A DNA stretch of 7,179 nucleotides, taken from an uncultured Oscillospiraceae bacterium. GTDB taxonomy: Bacteria > Bacillota > Clostridia > Oscillospirales > Ruminococcaceae. The notes beneath the pieces were generated by a model. The model was given only the letters and a program-made list of their open reading frames with translations. It was not told where the DNA came from and did no database searches. The translations under genes and the position numbers were made by a program. Position 1 is the first letter of the stretch. Every line of letters begins with the position of its first letter. Positions 1 through 5,705 of this stretch are shown piece after piece. The DNA is taken from the NCBI GenBank assembly GCA_958403605.1, contig CATXYA010000074.1, forward strand, positions 1 to 7,179, written 5' to 3'.

Positions 1-1
1 G

Positions 2-1222
2 GAGAACTTCCCGCTGCTGCTGCACTATCACCCGCTGGTGATCTACCGGCACCAGGTCTGCAAGCAGGCGGACCTGGTTTTGGCGCTGCTGCTGCGGGGC
101 GAGTGCTTTGATTGGCTGCAGAAGAAAAAGATCTTCGATCATTATGAGCCGCTGACAACGCACGATTCGTCGCTCTCCAAGGCTGTTTTCAGCATCATTG
201 CCAGCGAGATCGGCTACGAGGACAAGGCCTATGCCTTTTTTGAGGGTTCCGCCCGGCTGGACCTGGAGGACCGCCACGGGAATTCCAAGGACGGGCTGCA
301 CATGGCGAACATGGCGGGCGCCTGGATGAGCGTGGTGTACGGCTTCGGCGGCATGCGGCAGCAGCGGGGACAGCTGGCGTTTTCGCCGTCGCTGCCGAAA
401 AATTGGGACAGCTACGGCTTTTGTGTGCGCTGGCGCGGCAGGCGCTTGCAGGTGCGGGTGGACGCCGAGACCACCCGTTATCTGCTGACGGAGGGGGACC
501 CGGTATGCATCGCGCACCACGGCAAACGGCTGGCACTTTCCCCGCGGCAGCAGGTGTGCGCCGAAACGCGCCCGCGGCGCTTTGCCGGGGTACTTTTCGA
601 TCTGGACGGCGTCTTGTGTCACACGGACCGGTTCCACTGTGAGGCCTGGGGCCGGGCCTGCCGGGCGCGTGGGATCCCCTTCGACGAGCGCATCAACGAC
701 CAATTGCGCGGCGTCAGCCGGATGGCCAGCGTGGAGCGCATTTTACAGCACGCCGGCGTGCAGATGACGGCGGCGGAAAAGGAGCGCTTCGCCGCCGAAA
801 AGAATGCCCATTATCAGCAGCTGCTGCGCGGGATGGCGCCGGAGGACGCCGCACCCGCCACACGGGCCATGCTGGCGGCGCTGCGCGAAAAAGGGCTGCG
901 GCTGGCGGTGGGGTCCTCCAGTAAAAATGCCGGGCTGATCCTGGAACGGTTACAGCTGGCGGAGGCCTTCGATGCCGTCGTGGACGGCACGATGCTGACG
1001 CACTCGAAACCAGACCCGGAGGTGTTTGAGAAAGCCGCCGCCCGGCTGGGCCTGGCGCCCGCTGACTGCCTGGTGGTGGAGGACGCGGCGGCGGGGGTGC
1101 AGGCGGCGGTGCGCGGCGGCTTTGCCTGCGCGGGCCTGGGGGACGCGGCGCAGACAGCGGGCACGGATTACCCGCTGGCGCAGCTGACAGACCTTTTGGC
1201 GCTGCTGCTGCCGGGGACGTAA
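2..1222 (+). CDS. GH65 disaccharide phosphorylase / beta-phosphoglucomutase fusion (5' truncated)
   Basis: The reading frame is open from base 2, so the gene enters from the left; 406 residues are visible. Residues 1-190 are the end of a GH65 phosphorylase: HPLVIYRHQVCKQADLV, the family motif THDSSLS (53-59), the DLEDRHGN and GFGGMR stretches, then the small C-terminal beta domain. The GH65 catalytic acid should lie upstream, unseen. Residues 194-406 are a full HAD-family beta-phosphoglucomutase: FDLDG with nucleophile Asp200 and acid/base Asp202, QLRGVSR (234-240), SSSKN (305-309), SKPDP (335-339) and Glu360-Asp361, all matching Lactococcus PgmB. Known chemistry: GH65 phosphorylases cleave maltose, trehalose, kojibiose or nigerose with phosphate to give beta-glucose-1-phosphate, which PgmB turns into glucose-6-phosphate. 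The fusion joins consecutive steps in the cytoplasm. The disaccharide cannot be told from this fragment. A terminator follows at once, separating it from the next gene. Confidence 0.92.
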   Translation, partial: ENFPLLLHYHPLVIYRHQVCKQADLVLALLLRGECFDWLQKKKIFDHYEPLTTHDSSLSKAVFSIIASEIGYEDKAYAFFEGSARLDLEDRHGNSKDGLHMANMAGAWMSVVYGFGGMRQQRGQLAFSPSLPKNWDSYGFCVRWRGRRLQVRVDAETTRYLLTEGDPVCIAHHGKRLALSPRQQVCAETRPRRFAGVLFDLDGVLCHTDRFHCEAWGRACRARGIPFDERINDQLRGVSRMASVERILQHAGVQMTAAEKERFAAEKNAHYQQLLRGMAPEDAAPATRAMLAALREKGLRLAVGSSSKNAGLILERLQLAEAFDAVVDGTMLTHSKPDPEVFEKAAARLGLAPADCLVVEDAAAGVQAAVRGGFACAGLGDAAQTAGTDYPLAQLTDLLALLLPGT

Positions 1223-1252
1223 CGGTGTCCGCAGCCATTCCTTCAGAAAAAG

Positions 1253-1280
1253 CGGCAAATCGAATGGTTTGCCGTTTTTT
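1253..1280 (+). terminator. Rho-independent terminator after the GH65-PGM gene
   Basis: A 9-bp stem (1253-1261 with 1266-1274; CGGCAAATC against GGTTTGCCG, one T-G wobble) closes a GAAT loop and is followed directly by six T residues. It begins 30 bp after the stop codon and should end the transcript of the phosphorylase fusion. Confidence 0.9.
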
Positions 1281-1387
1281 GGTGTGCGCCCCCATCCTTT
1301 CCGCGCCCACGGCCGGCACCCGGCGATTTCCCGCCGAAAAACGGATGCTTCTTCCGCACCGCGCCACGCGAATAACGGTGTAAAGTG

Positions 1388-1416
1388 TTGACGAAAATGG
1401 TAAATAAGTGTAAATT
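1388..1416 (+). promoter_or_regulatory. Putative sigma-A promoter of the gntR gene
   Basis: TTGACG (1388-1393, 5/6 to the -35 consensus) is followed after 17 nt by TAAATT (1411-1416, 4/6 to the -10 consensus), about 70 bp before the regulator's ATG. A better -10-like hexamer, TATAGT (1423-1428), lies too far from this -35. The AT-rich patch 1371-1430 stands out from the GC-rich surroundings. The rest of the 261-bp gap (1223-1483) holds the upstream terminator and no small gene I can support. Confidence 0.5.
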
Positions 1417-1483
1417 CATAGGTATAGTATCATCGCCCGGCCCGGAATATGCGGCCTGAAATTGCGAGATTGGAGTTTGATCT

Positions 1484-2161
1484 ATGGAAACACCACAGGC
1501 CGGGACGCCAAAAAAAACGGAGAGGGTCACGGTGCAGCAGATCGTCAGCGGTGTGGTGGACATGATCCATCAGGGCGTTTACCGCCCGGGCATGCCGATC
1601 CGCGAGGCCGAGCTTTGCCGGCAGTTCAACGTCAGCCGCACCCCGGTGCGCGAAGCGCTGCGCCTTTTGCAGAACAACGGGGTCGTGGAATATATTCCGC
1701 GCTGCGGTGTGCAGGTGGTGGAGCTGTCCGAGCAGGACTTGATCTACATCACCGATACCCGCACGGCGCTGGAGGTGCTGGGCACCCGTGAGGCGGCGCT
1801 GCGCATCACACCGGAACAGGTAAAGGAGCTGCGCAGGATCAACCAAAGCTTTTTGGAACAGAAGGAGACCGGCTTTGGCGGCAATCTGGACAATGATTTC
1901 CACATGACCATTGCCCGCATCAGCGGTAATCCCTGTCTCATCGAATATATCCAAAATCTCCTGGTGCGGCAGGCGCTGTTTGCCTCTACCATCCCGATGC
2001 AGCCGCAGCGGTTCCTTTATTCGTATGAAGAACATGAGGCGATCATCCGCGGGCTGGAGCTGCAGGACCCCGAGCTTGCGGCCAAGCAGGCCGATATCCA
2101 CTTCCACATGAGCCAGAAATCGCTGCAAAATAAATTGCAGAAATACCTCGAAACAAAATAA
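1484..2161 (+). CDS. GntR-family transcriptional regulator, FadR/FCD subfamily
   Basis: A 225-residue protein of normal length for the family. Residues 14-80 are the GntR winged helix-turn-helix; the recognition region is around EAELCRQFNVSRTPVREAL (41-59), with a wing ending near VQVVEL. Residues 84-220 form an all-helical FCD ligand-binding domain. Asp136, His140, His184 and His206 sit where FCD proteins bind a metal that helps hold a small carboxylate ligand. Start: ATG at 1484 with GGAG (1472-1475) 8 nt upstream. FadR/FCD regulators usually act as dimers that leave DNA when an organic or sugar acid binds. The gene lies just upstream of an operon whose promoter carries a TTGTATACAA palindrome typical of GntR operators, so it is the likely local repressor. 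Ligand unknown. Confidence 0.93.
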   Translation: METPQAGTPKKTERVTVQQIVSGVVDMIHQGVYRPGMPIREAELCRQFNVSRTPVREALRLLQNNGVVEYIPRCGVQVVELSEQDLIYITDTRTALEVLGTREAALRITPEQVKELRRINQSFLEQKETGFGGNLDNDFHMTIARISGNPCLIEYIQNLLVRQALFASTIPMQPQRFLYSYEEHEAIIRGLELQDPELAAKQADIHFHMSQKSLQNKLQKYLETK

Positions 2162-2175
2162 AAGTTATAAAAAGT

Positions 2176-2230
2176 AAGCCCCGCTTGCTGCCGTGCATTT
2201 GATGCACCGGCGGACAGGCGGGCTTTTTTT
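2176..2230 (+). terminator. Rho-independent terminator after gntR
   Basis: A long interrupted hairpin starts 14 bp after the gntR stop codon. The outer arm AAGCCCcGCT (2176-2185) pairs with GGCGGGCTT (2217-2225) with one bulged C. The inner arms CTGCCGTGCAT and ATGCACcGGCGG pair around a TTG loop, also with one bulge. A run of seven T residues (2224-2230) completes it. It isolates gntR from the operon at 2405. Confidence 0.88.
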
Positions 2231-2299
2231 GCGCCTTTTTGAATGCGCATTTGGGGAAAACGGCAAAATACACCCCGTAATTTTGTGAAAGATGGTGAA

Positions 2300-2328
2300 T
2301 GGACAAAACAGGGTCAACGGCGTATATT
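2300..2328 (+). promoter_or_regulatory. Sigma-A promoter of the hydrolase-DUF1116-fdrA operon
   Basis: TGGACA (2300-2305, 5/6) and TATATT (2323-2328, 5/6) are separated by an ideal 17-nt spacer. Transcription would start near 2335, leaving a 5' leader of about 70 nt before the ATG at 2405. The -10 hexamer overlaps a perfect palindrome, so the promoter appears to be repressible. Confidence 0.68.
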
Positions 2329-2339
2329 GTATACAATAT
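2324..2339 (+). promoter_or_regulatory. GntR-type operator palindrome over the -10 element
   Basis: ATATTGTATACAATAT is a perfect 16-bp inverted repeat. Its core TTGTATACAA fits the TNGT-ACNA pattern of FadR/FCD operators and resembles the E. coli UxuR/ExuR core ATTGGTATACCAAT. It covers most of the -10 box and the expected start site, so a bound dimer would block RNA polymerase. The FCD regulator encoded at 1484-2161 is the obvious candidate; that link is inferred from position and motif class. Confidence 0.68.
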
Positions 2340-2377
2340 GAAAAATATAAGACGAAAAAAGGCTTATATTCTCTAAA

Positions 2378-2389
2378 ATTGTATTCAAA
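2378..2389 (+). promoter_or_regulatory. Possible second, degenerate operator in the 5' leader
   Basis: ATTGTATTCAAA repeats the left half and most of the core of the palindrome at 2326-2337 (ATTGTATACAAT), 52 bp downstream. Its right half is imperfect. This is about five helical turns away and would suit a weak auxiliary site, but the region is AT-rich and the match could be chance. Confidence 0.3.
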
Positions 2390-2404
2390 AAAAGGGGAAT
2401 CGCA

Positions 2405-4390
2405 ATGAGCTGGTGGATGGAAAAGCCTTACCGTATGGTGCAGAACAACCTGCGGGATATCGACGGCGCCATGGACGTGGACTACGAAGTGGAGATGCTG
2501 CAAAAGCTGGGTGCCAATGTGGTGCAGGTGGGCTGCGGCGGCATCAGCGCTTATGGGCCGTCCCGGCTTGCCTGCCAGCGTCTAACTCCTTATCTGCAGG
2601 GCGATAAGTTTGGCGAGATCGTCGAAAAGTGCCATGCGGCGGGCATCCGGGTGATCGCCCGGTTCGACGTCAGCAAGGTCCATCGGGATTACCTGGAAAC
2701 GGATCCGGATTGGTTTACCCGCCGGGCGGACGGCAGTCCCGCTTATTTTGAGGACTGTGCGGCGGTCTGCGTCAACGGGGCATACCAACAGGAGCGGATC
2801 CTGGAGGTGCTGCGGGAGGCGATGACCAACTACCCGCTGGACGGCATTTTCTTCAATATCCCCGGCTACCCCACCACGGATTACGACGGCAACTACGTGG
2901 GCATCTGCCAGTGCGAAAACTGCAAGCGCCGGTTTTACGAGTGGTCCGGCGGCATGGCTCTGCCCACGGCGGAGGATGACAGCGACCCAGCGTACCGCAA
3001 ATATGAGGAATTCAAGGTGTATACGGTGGCCGACATGCTGCACCGGGTGCGCAGTTTGGTAAAAAGCATCGATCCCAACGTCGCGCTAAGCACCTACAGC
3101 GACGACGGCATCGACATTGTGCGCTGTGAGGCGCAGTCCGCCATTCGGTCCAAGCATTTTTGGCTGTACTCCGGTTCAGAGGACCCGGCGGCCATTCAAA
3201 CGACCTTTCCGGACAAGGTGCCCAGCAACTGTGCCATCAACGCGGTGGATATCCCGTACCGCTTTATGGGCGTTTCCACCTGGCTGAACCAGGTCCGCCT
3301 GTACCAGAGCGCGGCGGTGGGCGGCAACCTCGATTGGTGCATCGTCGGCGCCTTCGAGGATTACCCGGACCGCGCCAATTTTGCGGGCGTGAGCGAGGCC
3401 TTCCACCTGCATGCCCGGCATGAGCAGCTGTTTGCCAAGCTGCACAGCACCGCGCGGGTCCTGCTTGTCAACCCGCGGCCCTTCTACCAGTTCAGCACCA
3501 ACCTGATGTACAACGTGCGGGAGTACCGCGGCATCGTCCACATGCTCAAGGAACGGCACATCCCGTTTGATACGGTCATCCTCAGTGCCATGGAGGAGTT
3601 TGCCGAAAAGCTGAACGGTTACGATGTCGTCATTCTGCCGGACCTGCCCCGCGCCCCCGGGCCTGGCCTGCGCCGTGCGCTGCTTGCCACCACCGCCACG
3701 GTCGTGGGCACCGGCCACACCTTCCAGGAGGACCCGGAGCTGCTGGAGCAGCTGTTTGGGGTACGTGTCCGCGAAAAGATCGAGCCCGTGGCGGCAAGCT
3801 ATCTGCTCACCGAGCCGAAAACGGTGTTCCGCTCCTTCCCGCAGCGCGACTGGGTCTTTCTGCACCTGGACAGCTACCGGCTGGAGCTGACTGACGCCGA
3901 GGGTTATCTGCCGCTGGTGGGGGCCGCGCCCTATGGCCCGCCCGAGCGCGCGCACGGCCATGCGCTGACGGGCGACCAGATGGCGGCCGTCAAAGGCGGC
4001 AAAAACCTGTATCTGCCCTGGATGGCAGGGTCTCTTTATTACGACCTCGGCTATGAGGACCATAAGGATCTTTTCTTCGATCTGCTGGCCCAGGTGCGCC
4101 CGCTGCGGCAGCCCTTTGAGACCGACGCGCCCGGCTGCGTGGATGTTTTCTTCCACCGCATTGGACGGGAGGAATACCTGGTGCAGCTGATCAACCTCAG
4201 CGGCTTCAACGGTGTCACTATGGCAAAGCCGCTGCCTATGGAGCATCTCCACCTGACCCTGGCCGGCAAGCGGCCCCAAACGCTGGAGCTGCTGACGGCG
4301 GACGGGTTTGAACCGCAGCCCGTCAACGGGGAAACGCTGACTTTGCGCTGTCCCGGCTGCTACGCCGGTTACCGCATCACCTGCGGGTGA
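2405..4390 (+). CDS. Putative cytoplasmic glycoside hydrolase (GHL6-type barrel with trimerisation-like domain)
   Basis: A 661-residue protein without signal peptide or membrane segment. Residues 1-345 look like a hypothetical glycosyl hydrolase 6 (GHL6) TIM barrel: an early VDYEVEMLQKLGANVVQV strand-helix, AGIRVIARFDVSK, DPDWFTRRADG, the strand motif DGIFFN (146-151) and the Cys cluster CQCENC (168-173). Residues 350-450 resemble the Rossmann-like beta-galactosidase trimerisation domain (RVLLVNPRPF, REYRGIVHMLKERHIPFD, YDVVILPDLP). The tail has a small beta domain with YLVQLINLSG near 591. Related barrels act on galactosides or fucosides, but GHL6 proteins are largely uncharacterised, so neither substrate nor catalytic residues can be assigned. 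Start: ATG at 2405, with AAGGGG (2392-2397) 7 nt upstream. It is the first gene of an operon with DUF1116 and fdrA genes and lies behind a repressible promoter. It presumably acts on an imported small glycoside. Confidence 0.8.
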   Translation: MSWWMEKPYRMVQNNLRDIDGAMDVDYEVEMLQKLGANVVQVGCGGISAYGPSRLACQRLTPYLQGDKFGEIVEKCHAAGIRVIARFDVSKVHRDYLETDPDWFTRRADGSPAYFEDCAAVCVNGAYQQERILEVLREAMTNYPLDGIFFNIPGYPTTDYDGNYVGICQCENCKRRFYEWSGGMALPTAEDDSDPAYRKYEEFKVYTVADMLHRVRSLVKSIDPNVALSTYSDDGIDIVRCEAQSAIRSKHFWLYSGSEDPAAIQTTFPDKVPSNCAINAVDIPYRFMGVSTWLNQVRLYQSAAVGGNLDWCIVGAFEDYPDRANFAGVSEAFHLHARHEQLFAKLHSTARVLLVNPRPFYQFSTNLMYNVREYRGIVHMLKERHIPFDTVILSAMEEFAEKLNGYDVVILPDLPRAPGPGLRRALLATTATVVGTGHTFQEDPELLEQLFGVRVREKIEPVAASYLLTEPKTVFRSFPQRDWVFLHLDSYRLELTDAEGYLPLVGAAPYGPPERAHGHALTGDQMAAVKGGKNLYLPWMAGSLYYDLGYEDHKDLFFDLLAQVRPLRQPFETDAPGCVDVFFHRIGREEYLVQLINLSGFNGVTMAKPLPMEHLHLTLAGKRPQTLELLTADGFEPQPVNGETLTLRCPGCYAGYRITCG

Positions 4391-4432
4391 GCTTTTCGGG
4401 AGGCGCAAACCATACCGGAAGAAGTCTATTTT

Positions 4433-4440
4433 AAGGAGGA
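4433..4440 (+). promoter_or_regulatory. Strong ribosome binding site of the DUF1116 gene
   Basis: AAGGAGGA, a near-perfect complement to the 16S 3' end, lies 8 nt before the ATG at 4449 and fixes that start. The 58-bp gap after the hydrolase gene has no terminator or promoter I can see, so the two genes are probably co-transcribed. Confidence 0.8.
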
Positions 4441-4448
4441 AATAAGGC

Positions 4449-5705
4449 ATGGAGATCAAAGAGATGATCGAACAGGCAAACCAACAGGCCGCCGAAATTT
4501 TGACCAAGGGCCGCCCGGTCTGGGTGGATGTGCAGCCCGCCGGGGAGGTGATCCCCGGCATGACGCCGGATACCATCCTGATCGCGGGTCCGCCCATTGC
4601 GGTAGAGGACATTCCGGCGCCGGTCAAAAATGCCATTTGCGGCGCATTGCTGTACGAGCAGCGCGCCGAGACCGCCGGGGAGGCCTGGCAGCTCGTGACC
4701 GACGGGCAGATCAAGGTGGAGGCCGCCCAGGATCACGACGCCGCCTGCGGTGCCGCGATGGCCACCTCGGCCTCGATGCCTGTCTGCGTCGTCGAGGATA
4801 AGGTCTACGGCGGCAAGGGCTTTTGCGGGGTGCACCCCGGCAACAAGCAGAATGTGCTGCGCTGGGGGTTCTACAACGACGAGGTGCAAAGCGACCTTGT
4901 CTGGTTCCGCGATCATTACGGCCCGGCGCTGGGCGAGACCGTGCGCTGCATGGGCGGGATCGACCTCATCAGCGTGATGAGTAAAACCGCCGGGATGGGC
5001 GATGAAAACCACAACCGCCAGCCCGCGGCCTCCATGTACATGGCGCTGCAGATGATCCAGACCATGATGGAACTGGAGTTTGCCCACCGGGATGAGATCG
5101 TCCAGCAGTTTGCCGCCAATGACCGCTTTTTCCTGCATGTGATGATGGCGGGCGCCGAAAGCGTGCTGGCCTCGGTAAAAAAGGTGCCCTACAGCACCGT
5201 GATGGTGGCCATGGGCGGCAACGGCGTCAAGTTCGGCACCCGGTTTGCGGGGACCGGTAGCCGGTGGTTCACCGTGGACGCACCGCTGATCGAGGGGCTG
5301 TTCCTCAAGCCCACCTATACCAAAGACGATCTGCTGGGCTTTTTGGGCGACAGCTGTGTCACCGAGGTGTACGGCCTGGGCGGCATGTCGGCCAGCGCCG
5401 GGCCCGGCTATGTGGTGCTTACCGGTTCCACCTTTGCCGATGCGCTGCAGCGCGCCGCCGATGCCCGCAAGGTCTGTGTGGCCGAACACCGGTTCGCGCC
5501 CATTCCCTGGGACGGCGGCCAGGGCTTCCCGGTGGGCGTGGACGCGCGCAAGGTGGTGGGGCTGAATATCCTGCCCACCAGCCACGGCGGCGGCACCCTC
5601 AAAACCGGCGGCCAGGGCACCATGGGAGCGGCCAAGCTGCCCATGGACTGCTTCAAGCAATGCCTGGTCGCCATCAACGAGATCATGCGGAACGAGGCGA
5701 AATGA
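4449..5705 (+). CDS. DUF1116 protein, YlbE/AllG-like putative carbamoyltransferase subunit
   Basis: A 418-residue protein, the same length class as E. coli YlbE (AllG), which it resembles end to end: RPVWVDVQPA (22-31), ILIAGPP (43-49), SASMPV (107-112), MGGIDL (168-173), MGDENHNR (183-190), NDRFFLHVMMA (224-234), GDSCVTEVYGLGG (300-312) and a C-terminal Gly-rich stretch ending near PMDCF. In E. coli, AllF (FdrA), AllG and AllH have been assigned as the oxamate carbamoyltransferase of anaerobic allantoin breakdown, which makes carbamoyl phosphate for a carbamate kinase. The FdrA partner is the next gene here, overlapping by 4 bp, which supports a complex. Several family motifs differ: the H-x-AVGPM region reads HDAACGAAM (96-104), and the GIGK-type loop reads GNKQ (131-134). 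The substrate may therefore not be oxamate. Cytoplasmic; no signal or membrane segment. Confidence 0.88.
   Translation: MEIKEMIEQANQQAAEILTKGRPVWVDVQPAGEVIPGMTPDTILIAGPPIAVEDIPAPVKNAICGALLYEQRAETAGEAWQLVTDGQIKVEAAQDHDAACGAAMATSASMPVCVVEDKVYGGKGFCGVHPGNKQNVLRWGFYNDEVQSDLVWFRDHYGPALGETVRCMGGIDLISVMSKTAGMGDENHNRQPAASMYMALQMIQTMMELEFAHRDEIVQQFAANDRFFLHVMMAGAESVLASVKKVPYSTVMVAMGGNGVKFGTRFAGTGSRWFTVDAPLIEGLFLKPTYTKDDLLGFLGDSCVTEVYGLGGMSASAGPGYVVLTGSTFADALQRAADARKVCVAEHRFAPIPWDGGQGFPVGVDARKVVGLNILPTSHGGGTLKTGGQGTMGAAKLPMDCFKQCLVAINEIMRNEAK

Noticed and set aside
38..40. GTG at base 38 as the start of the first gene
   Set aside because: The frame stays open and in-family upstream to the window edge (HYHPL before it), so this is an internal valine codon of a truncated gene.
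1419..1433. Possible autoregulatory operator around GGTATAGTATC upstream of gntR
   Set aside because: It shares GTATA with the main operator but lacks the ACAA right half and is not a true inverted repeat, so the match is too weak.
1223..1483. Small gene, mobile element or CRISPR array in the gap
   Set aside because: No supported short reading frame with a ribosome binding site, no repeat array and no inverted-repeat ends; the terminator and promoter account for what is seen.
2242..2251. AATGCGCATT palindrome in the gap before the operon promoter
   Set aside because: A perfect but short 10-bp palindrome upstream of the -35 box, with no second copy and no known operator match.
3176..4714. 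Long open frame on the minus strand opposite the hydrolase and the start of the DUF1116 gene
   Set aside because: It crosses two well-supported genes, has no recognisable domain and is explained by GC-rich codons that leave few stops on the opposite strand.
4431..5660. Minus-strand open frame of about 400 codons opposite the DUF1116 gene
   Set aside because: A His/Gly/Ala-rich translation with no motif, fully antisense to a gene with clear family similarity and a strong ribosome binding site; a shadow frame.
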